A DNA stretch of 64,000 nt from an uncultured Bacteroidaceae bacterium (lineage in GTDB: Bacteria; Bacteroidota; Bacteroidia; Bacteroidales; Bacteroidaceae): the NCBI GenBank assembly GCA_904502235.1, contig CAJGDP010000008.1:1-64000 (forward strand), read 5' to 3'. The position numbers and the translations under genes were made by a program. The notes beneath the pieces are model-generated. The model saw nothing but the letters and a program-made list of their open reading frames with translations. It made no database searches and was not told the DNA's origin. This document shows positions 43,211-50,770 of the stretch, one piece after another (within the stretch, counting starts at the first letter, position 1; the number at the start of each line of letters is the position of its first letter).

Positions 43211-45280
43211 ATGAAACGATTTATCTATTCACTTTTCACACTAACGATTATGTTGACACATGTAGCGTGCGAAAACACAATTCTAAAGGAGAGTAAAGCT
43301 CCGTTCAGTGCTCCGGAGTTCAGTAATTTCAAAATCAGCGACTACAAGAAAGCCTTCGACAAAGGTTTTGCAGAGAAACGCGCCGACATCAATGCCATCA
43401 TAGAAAACACCGATGCCCCAACATTCGAGAACACTATCGACGCACTCGAACTCAGTGGCAAGACACTCGACAAGGTAAGTTCAATATTCTTCAACCTCAA
43501 CGAGAGCGAGAACACACCACAGATGACAGAAATCGAAGAGTATGTAGTGCCCAAGCTCACAGAGCTCAGCGGCTACATATATATGAACGAAAAACTCTTT
43601 AGCCGTATACAGACCTTATATAATAATAAGGAGAATCTTGGATTGACCGAAGAGCAAAGCATAGTTCTCGAAAACTACTACAGCAGTTTTGTACGCGGCG
43701 GTGCATTGTTGAACGAAACCGACAAAGCAACACTGCTCGACCTGGAGACAAAAATAGGACTCGCACAGATAAAGTTCAGCAGCAACCTGCTTGCCGACAA
43801 CAAGGCATTCAAACTTGTGATAACCGACAAAGCCGACCTCGCAGGTCTTCCACAAGGCATCATAGACGCAGCGGCTACCGAAGAAGGCACATGGGTATTC
43901 ACACTCGACAAGCCAAGTTGCATCCCATTCCTGCAGTATGCCGACAACCGCGAGCTCCGCAAGCAGGTATATAAAGCATATTATGGCAGAGGCGACAACA
44001 ACAACGAGAACGACAACAAAGCCATTATCAAGGAGATACTCCAGTTGCGTCAACAGAAGGCAAAACTTTTGGGATACGACAGTTTCGCACACTTTGTACT
44101 CGATGAAAAGATGGCGAAGACACCCGAAGCCGCTCTCAATCTCTTGAACAGCATTTGGGAACCTGCCGTTAAACGCGCAAAAGAGGAAAAGGCAGCCCTT
44201 CAGGAGATTGCCGACCGCGAAGGCGCAGGCATAAAGATTGAAGGCTGGGACTGGTTCTACTACACCGAAAAGCTCCGCAAGGAGAAATATGCGTTGAACG
44301 AAGAGGCCATCAAGCCATATTTCAAGCTTGAGAATGTACTTGCAGGAGCATTCGACTGCGCCACAAAGCTCTACGGAGTACACTTTGTTGAGCGCAAGGA
44401 TATTCCTGTATACAACGACGAGGTAAGCACATACGAAGTGCTCGATGCCGACGGCAACCATTTGAGTATCTTCTATACCGACTTCTTCCCACGCGACACA
44501 AAGCGTCAGGGCGCATGGATGACAAACTTTGTTAACCAGAGAAACATCGGTGGCGAGAATATTCGTCCGATGGTTGTAAACGTATGCAACTTCACTGCTC
44601 CACAGGGCGACGTACCTGCATTGCTCAACATCGACGAGACACGTACTCTCTTCCACGAGTTCGGACACGGATTGCACGGAATGCTCACACAGACACACTA
44701 CCCAAGCGTAAGCGGAACAAACGTAAAGCACGACTTTGTGGAACTCTTCTCACAGATTAACGAGAAGTGGTCGGTTCACCCCGAGGTATTGCCCACATAT
44801 GCAAAGCACTACATCACAGGCGAAGCAATCCCCGACAGCCTTATTGAAAAAATGCAGAAAAGCGCACACTTCAATCTGGGATTCGAGACAACAGAACTTG
44901 TAGCTGCCGCATTGCTCGACATGAAGATGCATCTTATCGAAGACTACACAAACTTCGACTGCAACGAATACGAAAACACTCTGCGCGAAGAGCTTGGCTT
45001 CATCAACGAAATTGAATACCGTTACCGTAGCACCAATTTCGCACACGTATTCGGTGGCGGATATGCAGTGGGATACTACGCATACCTTTGGGCAGAAGTT
45101 CTCGACTGCGACGCATTTGAACTCTTCCTTGAAAAAGGCTTGTTCGATGCAGAAACAGCCGCAAGCTTCAAGCAATTGCTCGAAATGGGCGGTAGCAAAG
45201 ACCCGATGCGCGAATACCGTCGTTTCCGCGGAGCCGACCCCAACCCCGATGCCCTATTGCGTGCACGCGGTTTGATTTAA
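43211..45280 (+). CDS. M3 family zinc peptidase (oligopeptidase A/Dcp type), lipoprotein
   Basis: A 689-residue peptidase with the zinc motif HEFGH (482-486) in LFHEFGHGLHG and the later GGGYAVGYYAYLWAEVLD block of Dcp/OpdA enzymes. Signal ends in THVAC, a lipobox with Cys 20, so it is probably anchored in an envelope membrane. Role: cutting short peptides, either dipeptides from the C-terminus or oligopeptides. Cotranscription with the next gene is possible through the hairpin at 45288-45325. Confidence 0.93.
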   Translation: MKRFIYSLFTLTIMLTHVACENTILKESKAPFSAPEFSNFKISDYKKAFDKGFAEKRADINAIIENTDAPTFENTIDALELSGKTLDKVSSIFFNLNESENTPQMTEIEEYVVPKLTELSGYIYMNEKLFSRIQTLYNNKENLGLTEEQSIVLENYYSSFVRGGALLNETDKATLLDLETKIGLAQIKFSSNLLADNKAFKLVITDKADLAGLPQGIIDAAATEEGTWVFTLDKPSCIPFLQYADNRELRKQVYKAYYGRGDNNNENDNKAIIKEILQLRQQKAKLLGYDSFAHFVLDEKMAKTPEAALNLLNSIWEPAVKRAKEEKAALQEIADREGAGIKIEGWDWFYYTEKLRKEKYALNEEAIKPYFKLENVLAGAFDCATKLYGVHFVERKDIPVYNDEVSTYEVLDADGNHLSIFYTDFFPRDTKRQGAWMTNFVNQRNIGGENIRPMVVNVCNFTAPQGDVPALLNIDETRTLFHEFGHGLHGMLTQTHYPSVSGTNVKHDFVELFSQINEKWSVHPEVLPTYAKHYITGEAIPDSLIEKMQKSAHFNLGFETTELVAAALLDMKMHLIEDYTNFDCNEYENTLREELGFINEIEYRYRSTNFAHVFGGGYAVGYYAYLWAEVLDCDAFELFLEKGLFDAETAASFKQLLEMGGSKDPMREYRRFRGADPNPDALLRARGLI

Positions 45281-45287
45281 ATCACAC

Positions 45288-45325
45288 ATTTTCAAAGGTT
45301 GTGCCACGGCGCAACCTTTGAAAAT
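45288..45325. terminator. hairpin between the M3 peptidase and C_GCAxxG genes
   Basis: 14-bp perfect arms ATTTTCAAAGGTTG/CAACCTTTGAAAAT around a 10-base loop. No long T run follows, so it may act as an attenuator or as an mRNA-stabilising hairpin. Confidence 0.6.
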
Positions 45326-45343
45326 ATAATACCCGATACAATT

Positions 45344-45817
45344 ATGGAAAAAAGAATAGAAAAAGCAGTAGAACTGTTCAAAGAGGGTTACAACTGCAGC
45401 CAGGCAGTAGTTGCCGCATTCGCCGACCTTTACGGCTTCACAAACGAGCAAGCATTGAAGATGGCATCGTCTTTTGGCGGTGGCATTGGACGCATGCGTC
45501 AGACTTGTGGCGCAGCCTGCGGACTATTCATGCTCGCAGGACTGGAAACCGGTTGCACCGATGGCAAGGACCGCGAAGGCAAGGAGAACAACTACAAGAC
45601 AGTCCAGGCACTTGCCGAAGAATTCCGCAAGCGCAACGGCTCAATCATATGCGCCGAACTCCTTGGATTGGCAAAGACAGCCCCCACTCCGGCAACGCCT
45701 GAAGCACGTACAGCCGAATATTACAAAAAACGCCCGTGCGTAAAAATGGTGGAAGAAGCAGCACGTATATGGTGTGAATATCTTTCAACAAACAGCGACA
45801 AAAAAAGTGTAGAATAA
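45344..45817 (+). CDS. C_GCAxxG_C_C family protein
   Basis: A 157-residue protein with the family's Cys pattern: YNCSQ (about 18), GGGIGRMRQTCGAACG (43-58) and a C-terminal RPCVKMVEEAA. Thought to be redox-active, holding a disulfide or metal cluster; no proven enzyme activity is known to me. The ATG at 45344 is chosen because 45299 in the same frame lies inside the preceding hairpin. It follows the M3 peptidase by 63 bases. Confidence 0.85.
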   Translation: MEKRIEKAVELFKEGYNCSQAVVAAFADLYGFTNEQALKMASSFGGGIGRMRQTCGAACGLFMLAGLETGCTDGKDREGKENNYKTVQALAEEFRKRNGSIICAELLGLAKTAPTPATPEARTAEYYKKRPCVKMVEEAARIWCEYLSTNSDKKSVE

Positions 45818-45845
45818 TTAAAAACATTGAAAATCACTACATTTC

Positions 45846-45876
45846 TTTGTCGTTTTAATATTTTGTAGTACCTTTG
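45846..45876 (+). promoter_or_regulatory. consensus promoter of the winged-helix gene
   Basis: TTTG (45846-45849), 19 bases, TACCTTTG (45869-45876). Leader about 80 bases. Confidence 0.8.
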
Positions 45877-45960
45877 CACCCGAATTTAAAAAATGAGGGT
45901 TTTCTTCATCTTTTAGATAGAAAAAGAAACACTAAAGTTGAATTTTTAATATTAAGGATT

Positions 45961-46158
45961 ATGATTGAGAATGCAGGTGCATTTGCAGGCCGTATCTGGA
46001 CTGCGTTGAACGAGACAGAGGGTCTCACACTTAAAGAGATTAAGTCAAAGTCAAAGTTGAAAGAAAAGGAACTTTACCTTGGTTTGGGTTGGTTGCTTCG
46101 TGAGGACAAAATCTTCTCTTGCGTAGCAGGTGAGGAGGAGATCTTCGCTCTTAAGTAA
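45961..46158 (+). CDS. small winged helix-turn-helix protein (DUF2582)
   Basis: A 65-residue protein, a single winged-helix fold: GRIWTALNETEGLTLKEIKS, then SKLKEKELYLGLGWLLREDKI and a short wing VAGEEEIFALK. Common in Bacteroidetes, likely DNA-binding, targets unknown. The ATG at 45961 gives the usual start (MIENAG). A consensus promoter and a strong terminator suggest high expression. Confidence 0.85.
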   Translation: MIENAGAFAGRIWTALNETEGLTLKEIKSKSKLKEKELYLGLGWLLREDKIFSCVAGEEEIFALK

Positions 46159-46176
46159 TTTGAACTTATAGTTTAT

Positions 46177-46210
46177 AAAAAATGCTTGACCGAATGGTCA
46201 AGCATTTTTT
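46177..46210. terminator. bidirectional terminator between the winged-helix gene and galE
   Basis: 15-bp perfect arms (46177-46191, 46196-46210) around GAAT with A6/T6 ends. Confidence 0.95.
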
Positions 46211-46214
46211 GTTT

Positions 46215-47231
46215 TTATTCTTCGAATCCGTTAGGATTGTTCTTCTGCCAGTTCCAGCTGTCGCGGCACATCTCCTCGATACCGAATTCAGCCTTCCAGC
46301 CCAACTCAGCCTCTGCCTTTGCAGGATTACAATAGCAAGTAGCAATATCACCCGGACGACGTGGCTTGATTGAATAAGGAACAGGAACACCGTTAGCCTT
46401 CTCAAACGCCTTTACAACATCCAATACAGAATAGCCATGACCAGTACCGATGTTATAGATTGCAATACCCTTGTTTGCTACAATAGCCTTCAATGCAGCA
46501 ACGTGAGCACGAGCAAGGTCAACAACGTGGATATAGTCGCGAACACCTGTACCATCGTGTGTATCATAGTCGTCACCGAACACGCCAAGTTCTGCACGCT
46601 TACCAACAGCAGTCTGTGTGATATAAGGCATCAGGTTGTTGGGGATACCGTTGGGGTTCTCACCGATAGTACCGCTTTTGTGAGCACCGATTGGATTGAA
46701 ATAACGGAGAAGAACGATATTCCACTCATTATCAGCCTTCTGAACATCCATCAACACCTCTTCGAGCATAGACTTTGTCTGTCCATAAGGATTTGTACAA
46801 TGACCTTTAGGACACTCCTCTGTGATAGGAATTATTGCAGGGTCACCATAAACAGTTGCACTTGAAGAGAAAATCATATTCTTGCAACCATTCTTACGCA
46901 TAACATCAACAAGCACGAAAGTACCATTCATGTTATTCTCGTAATACTCAAGAGGCTTTGCACAGCTCTCACCCACAGCCTTCAATCCGGCAAAATGGAT
47001 ACAAGCATCGAACTTGTGCTCATCGAATACCTTTTGCAAACCTTCACGGTCGCGGATATCAACCTTGTAGAAAGGAACATCCTTGCCAATGATTTTAGCA
47101 ACACGTTTCAAAGAGATGGGAGATGAGTTGTCCAAGTTGTCAACAACTACAGCCTCGTGACCAGCCTCAGTAAGTTCAATCAAGGTGTGGCTTCCAATGA
47201 AACCTGCACCACCGGTTAGTAAGATTTTCAT
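46215..47231 (-). CDS. galE: UDP-glucose 4-epimerase
   Basis: A 338-residue extended SDR that interconverts UDP-glucose and UDP-galactose. NAD motif TGGAGFIG (6-13), Ser 124 in FSSSATVYG, and the catalytic Tyr 149/Lys 153 in NPYGQTK. Length is exactly that of the standard GalE. The ATG at 47231 gives the usual start MKILLTGG. Likely supplies galactose for surface glycans. Confidence 0.95.
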   Translation of the reverse strand: MKILLTGGAGFIGSHTLIELTEAGHEAVVVDNLDNSSPISLKRVAKIIGKDVPFYKVDIRDREGLQKVFDEHKFDACIHFAGLKAVGESCAKPLEYYENNMNGTFVLVDVMRKNGCKNMIFSSSATVYGDPAIIPITEECPKGHCTNPYGQTKSMLEEVLMDVQKADNEWNIVLLRYFNPIGAHKSGTIGENPNGIPNNLMPYITQTAVGKRAELGVFGDDYDTHDGTGVRDYIHVVDLARAHVAALKAIVANKGIAIYNIGTGHGYSVLDVVKAFEKANGVPVPYSIKPRRPGDIATCYCNPAKAEAELGWKAEFGIEEMCRDSWNWQKNNPNGFEE

Positions 47232-47304
47232 TTTTGTAACTCTGTTATAATGTTTATTGAATTGTTTCAACACCCACTATGCCATAAACAGGCATAAATT
47301 ATCG

Positions 47305-47334
47305 CAAATTTAATACAATTTATTCAACAGCAAA
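47305..47334 (-). promoter_or_regulatory. galE promoter
   Basis: Minus strand TTTG (47334-47331), 18 bases, TAAATTTG (47312-47305). Confidence 0.6.
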
Positions 47335-47374
47335 AAAAAATGCAAAAAAAGCATTCTCCTGCCCGAAATTTCGA

Positions 47375-47429
47375 GCCAAAGAATGTTATTACATCTTTAT
47401 TTACAACAGCATTGTTTAGCAAAAATGCG
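47375..47429. repeat. repeat element, copy 1
   Basis: The 32-base left part equals copy 2 (50682-50735) in the same direction with 3 mismatches (AGAATGTTATTACA, CTTTATTTA). The following core TTTAGCAAA is TTTGCTAAA in copy 2, its exact inverse. Confidence 0.6.
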
Positions 47430-47556
47430 AATCTCTTCCCAAGAGTGCGTCAATGCATTAAAATCTTATTTTTTAAATATTATTCACAATATCTACAATA
47501 AATTGCCCCGTTTTGTGTAATTTTGCAAAGATTTGCATGTCTCTTGGAAGAGATTC
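47429..47556. repeat. inverted repeat pair around the BspA-like promoter
   Basis: GAATCTCTTCCCAAGAG (47429-47445) and CTCTTGGAAGAGATTC (47541-47556) are inverse copies apart from one extra C. They enclose 95 bases with the -7 element TAATTTTG (47518-47525). Each arm is also a palindrome (CTCTT/AAGAG). Confidence 0.65.
47518..47525 (+). promoter_or_regulatory. -7 promoter element of the BspA-like gene
   Basis: TAATTTTG followed by GCAAAGATTTGC, a small palindrome at the likely start. Leader about 50 bases. Confidence 0.55.
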
Positions 47557-47582
47557 ACAGAAAATTATAAAATACAAAACAT

Positions 47583-48584
47583 ATGAAAAACCTAAAACAT
47601 TTATTCACAACACTTTTACTATTGTGCTGCACCTATGCCACAGCGCATATCTACGAGATTGATGGTATTTTCTACAAGATTACATCTGACACAGACAAAA
47701 CAGTTGGTGTAACCTTTAAAGGTGATTCCTACTCTTCTTATCCTAATGAATATATTGGCGATATTGTCATTCCGGAAAATATTACCTTTGGGAAAAATGC
47801 CTGGGTTTCAACTAATACATCATCAAACACCACATCAGAGTATACTTATACATTTGATGCTAAAGCAGGTGATGTTTTGAATTTTGATTGGGAAGTAAAT
47901 AGTTATCAGTATTACAATTACCTAACTATAACACTTGACGATAACCAAATTGTGTATGATAGTGGAAGTAAAAGAGGTAAATATGAAACTGTGTTTGAAA
48001 AAGATGCCCCTCACACACTTTATGTAAAATTTAAAATTGGTAGTCAAACTTACGGCACAAATAAAGGAAAAATATCCAATATAACCATTAATGGCAATAA
48101 TCCAATGGAATTAAACACATACTACGTAACATCTATTGAAGCTAACGCATTTAATGGTTGCAGAGCTGTATCAAATATAACACTGCCGGAGAGCATTACA
48201 TCAATTGGAAATTATGCATTCCAAGATTGTTCTGCTCTGCAAAGCATAAATTTGCCAACCGGCATCACAAGCATAGGAGACTATTCATTCAAGGGTTGCT
48301 CATTTTTAGGAGGAGACATAATAATACCAAATAGTGTAACAAAAATAGGTTCTTCTACATTCCAAGACTGCTGTTTCTTGAAAAGCATTACACTCCCCAA
48401 CAGTGTTACTAGTATTTCGATGTATGCATTCAGTGGATGTTCATCACTTACAGAATTTACGATTCCAAGCAGTGTTACAAGTATTGGCAATTATGCATTT
48501 AATGGTTGTACATCAATAAATAGTCTATATTTTGAAAGCGGAACTACTGAATTAGAAATAGGATATAAAAAAAAGCGACACTAG
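47583..48584 (+). CDS. BspA-like leucine-rich-repeat surface protein, N-terminal fragment
   Basis: A 333-residue fragment. The signal peptide (about residues 1-22, ending ATAH) comes first, then a beta-rich region with a jelly-roll-like look (about 60-175), then at least five BspA-type repeats such as SITSIGNYAFQDCSALQSI and SVTSISMYAFSGCSSLTEF (about 195-320). The frame ends at TAG 48582-48584 just past a run of eight A (48567-48574). Losing one A joins it to the next ORF. Likely a secreted or surface adhesin-type protein, broken in this assembly, or phase-variable. Confidence 0.85.
   Translation: MKNLKHLFTTLLLLCCTYATAHIYEIDGIFYKITSDTDKTVGVTFKGDSYSSYPNEYIGDIVIPENITFGKNAWVSTNTSSNTTSEYTYTFDAKAGDVLNFDWEVNSYQYYNYLTITLDDNQIVYDSGSKRGKYETVFEKDAPHTLYVKFKIGSQTYGTNKGKISNITINGNNPMELNTYYVTSIEANAFNGCRAVSNITLPESITSIGNYAFQDCSALQSINLPTGITSIGDYSFKGCSFLGGDIIIPNSVTKIGSSTFQDCCFLKSITLPNSVTSISMYAFSGCSSLTEFTIPSSVTSIGNYAFNGCTSINSLYFESGTTELEIGYKKKRH
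48567..48574 (+). other. A8 homopolymer at the frameshift
   Basis: Eight A in a row. In frame 1 the next codons give KKKRH and stop; with seven A the frame reads KKSDTSGTGGEG and runs on into the second ORF with good repeat homology. Confidence 0.8.
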
Positions 48585-48603
48585 TGGTACTGGAGGAGAA
48601 GGA

Positions 48604-50415
48604 ATGTTTTATGACTGTCCATTAGACTCCGTCATATATTTTGGACGCGACATCAATTGTTACGTCTATGGTTATAATTATAGAGCTCCATTTAAGTTTT
48701 CAACAGAAAAAGTAATTATCGGTAACACCGTTACAGAGGTAGAATTTGATTTATTAAAAGGATGCAGCTATAAATATTTATATATAGAAGACGGAACAAA
48801 AACACTTAAATTCGGAACCAGTAATAGCAGTGCTTTGCAATATAAAGGCTTTGAAAGGTTATATCTTGGACGAAATCTATCATATTATAATGATTATCCT
48901 GCATTTTATAGTTGCAATAAGTTAACCTCTGTAACATTTGGCAAGAATGTTACAACGCTTGGAGCTTATATGTTTCAAGGATGTAGCGGAATAACAGAAA
49001 TTGTAATACCATCAAATATTACATCTATTAACTACAAGGCATTTCATAATTGTACCTCATTGAAAAAGGTATATATCGAAGATGGAACAAAAACATTAAA
49101 ATTTACTAGTAGCACCAGTAGTAGTAGTTATGATTATTTTCTAAATTGTCCATTAGAAACAGTATATCTTGGACGCGAAATATCATATACAACAACTTCT
49201 GCAGGCTATTCTCCATTTTATTCCTTATCAAGTTTGAAGGAACTAACCATAAGTAGTAATGTTGCCAATATAGGAAATTACATGTTCTATTTTTCTTCTA
49301 ACATCACAGAAGCAAAATCATACTCTTTTACAGCACCTACATTAAGTACAACTTCTCCTTTCAGCACAAAGCCCGAAACCGCAACACTTTGGGTTCCATA
49401 TGGCAGCGACTATTCGGGTTACGAAAAATACTTCACAATAAAGTATTTCTCATACATGGCAGAATTCTTTATTGATGGCGAAAAGTTCAGCGAAGCAGAA
49501 GTAAACTACGGCGAAGCTATTGAGTTGCCAACAGCTCCCGAAAAAGAGGGATACACATTCCAAGGTTGGGAAGGTGTGCCCGAAACAATGCCTGCAAAGG
49601 ATGTTCAGATACATGGTAGCTACAAAGTGAACAACTACACTGTTACATATATTGTAGACGGCGAAGTATACAACACCACTTCACACACATACGGCACAGC
49701 AGTTACTCCAATAGAAGCTCCTGCAAAGGTAGGCTACACCTTCAGCCACTGGGAAGGAGTGCCAAGCACTATGCCGGCAAACGATGTTGAGGTTGTTGCT
49801 GTATACAACAGAATCCCCACAGAGGTAACAATAACAATAAACGAATATGGTTGCGGCACATTCTGCTCGGAATATGCACTCGATTTCACTGCTGTTACAG
49901 GCTTGAAGGCTTATGCTGCCGGTGGATACAATACAAGCAACGGTATTGTAACAGTATTCCAGGTAAACACCACACCTGCAGGAACAGGATTGTTTATTAA
50001 AGGTGAACCGGGAAGTTATGAAGTTCCTGTAATAAAAGAATCGTTTGACCAGACAGTGAATCTACTTGTAGGTACACTTGAGAAAACAAACGTAAATGCA
50101 ACAAGCGACGATAATCTTTACGCAAACTTCAAGTTCACAATAAAGCCGGAAGACGATGAACCTATGTTCTATCGTTTTGCAGATGAGTCAACCCTTGGTG
50201 CTGGCAAGGCATACCTGCAGATACCGCTATCGTGGTTGCCATCGGTACAGCAGCGCACAATTGGAATAAGATTCGGCAACAACGGCACCACCGACATCTG
50301 CGAAACAATAGATGAAAGCCAGGAGGTTGTCTATTACGATTTGAGCGGTCGCAAGGTAACAAACCCCACACGTGGCATTTACATTGTAAACGGCAAGAAA
50401 GTATTCATCAAATAA
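48604..50415 (+). CDS. BspA-like leucine-rich-repeat protein, C-terminal fragment
   Basis: A 603-residue continuation. Its start (CPLDSVIYFGRDI) aligns with the inner repeats further on (CPLETVYLGREIS), so the break falls within a repeat. More degenerate leucine-rich repeats (to about 265) are followed by two InlB B-type repeats (about 285-405, EKEGYTFQGWEG and AKVGYTFSHWEG), a beta-rich domain, and a tail YYDLSGRKVTNPTRGIYIVN... like the C-terminal sorting-type domain of Prevotella/Bacteroides secreted proteins. The ATG at 48604 has no clear ribosome site, so expression alone is doubtful. Confidence 0.8.
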   Translation: MFYDCPLDSVIYFGRDINCYVYGYNYRAPFKFSTEKVIIGNTVTEVEFDLLKGCSYKYLYIEDGTKTLKFGTSNSSALQYKGFERLYLGRNLSYYNDYPAFYSCNKLTSVTFGKNVTTLGAYMFQGCSGITEIVIPSNITSINYKAFHNCTSLKKVYIEDGTKTLKFTSSTSSSSYDYFLNCPLETVYLGREISYTTTSAGYSPFYSLSSLKELTISSNVANIGNYMFYFSSNITEAKSYSFTAPTLSTTSPFSTKPETATLWVPYGSDYSGYEKYFTIKYFSYMAEFFIDGEKFSEAEVNYGEAIELPTAPEKEGYTFQGWEGVPETMPAKDVQIHGSYKVNNYTVTYIVDGEVYNTTSHTYGTAVTPIEAPAKVGYTFSHWEGVPSTMPANDVEVVAVYNRIPTEVTITINEYGCGTFCSEYALDFTAVTGLKAYAAGGYNTSNGIVTVFQVNTTPAGTGLFIKGEPGSYEVPVIKESFDQTVNLLVGTLEKTNVNATSDDNLYANFKFTIKPEDDEPMFYRFADESTLGAGKAYLQIPLSWLPSVQQRTIGIRFGNNGTTDICETIDESQEVVYYDLSGRKVTNPTRGIYIVNGKKVFIK

Positions 50416-50432
50416 CGGGAGGGTGTTTTTAT

Positions 50433-50621
50433 ATGAGAAGAAAGATGTATTCGCCACCAATGGCGGAAATTGTGAAGATGAGCACCGACCCTGTAATGAA
50501 CATACTTGTAGTCTCTAAAGTTGAAATAGGCACAGGAGGTGGCTCGGTAGATGACACCACCCCCGAACTTGTGAACAAACAACGAGGCGAATGGGGCAAT
50601 CTGTGGAAAGATTGGAAATAA
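50433..50621 (+). CDS. small protein downstream of the BspA-like gene
   Basis: A 62-residue ORF 17 bases after the BspA-like stop. Sequence parts: MRRKMYSPPMAEIVKMSTD, a Gly-rich GTGGGSVDD, and an aromatic tail WGNLWKDWK. Short peptides of this plan (YxxP near the start, Gly run, W-rich end) are common in Bacteroidales, but I know no function. A terminator follows 17 bases later. The start could also be the Met at residue 5. Confidence 0.5.
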   Translation: MRRKMYSPPMAEIVKMSTDPVMNILVVSKVEIGTGGGSVDDTTPELVNKQRGEWGNLWKDWK

Positions 50622-50637
50622 CAACTCCATACAATCA

Positions 50638-50680
50638 ATCTCCCTGTAAGGCAGTAGCTTTATAGGGAGATTTTATTTGT
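50638..50680 (+). terminator. terminator of the BspA-like locus
   Basis: 15-bp stem with two G-T pairs (50638-50652, 50657-50671) around AGTA, then TTTATTTGTT. Confidence 0.9.
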
Positions 50681-50681
50681 T

Positions 50682-50735
50682 GCCAGAGAATGTTATTACA
50701 GCTTTATTTATAAGCATTTTTGCTAAACAAACTGC
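50682..50735. repeat. repeat element, copy 2
   Basis: See copy 1 (47375-47429). Here the core reads GCATTTTTGCTAAAC; CATTTTTG (50715-50722) would be a near -7 element on the plus strand, toward aspT. Confidence 0.6.
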
Positions 50736-50770
50736 GCAAAACCGGTGTTATCTACAAAAAAACTATTCTT

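Noticed and set aside
43616..44731. A 371-codon open frame on the minus strand.
   Set aside because: It lies fully antisense to the M3 peptidase, whose catalytic motifs are intact, and is a Cys/Val-rich mirror of that gene's codon use with no recognisable motif.
47583..50415. The BspA-like gene as a plain pseudogene.
   Set aside because: Only one lesion was found, at an A8 run, and all domains remain, so a reversible or artefactual break is as likely as decay.
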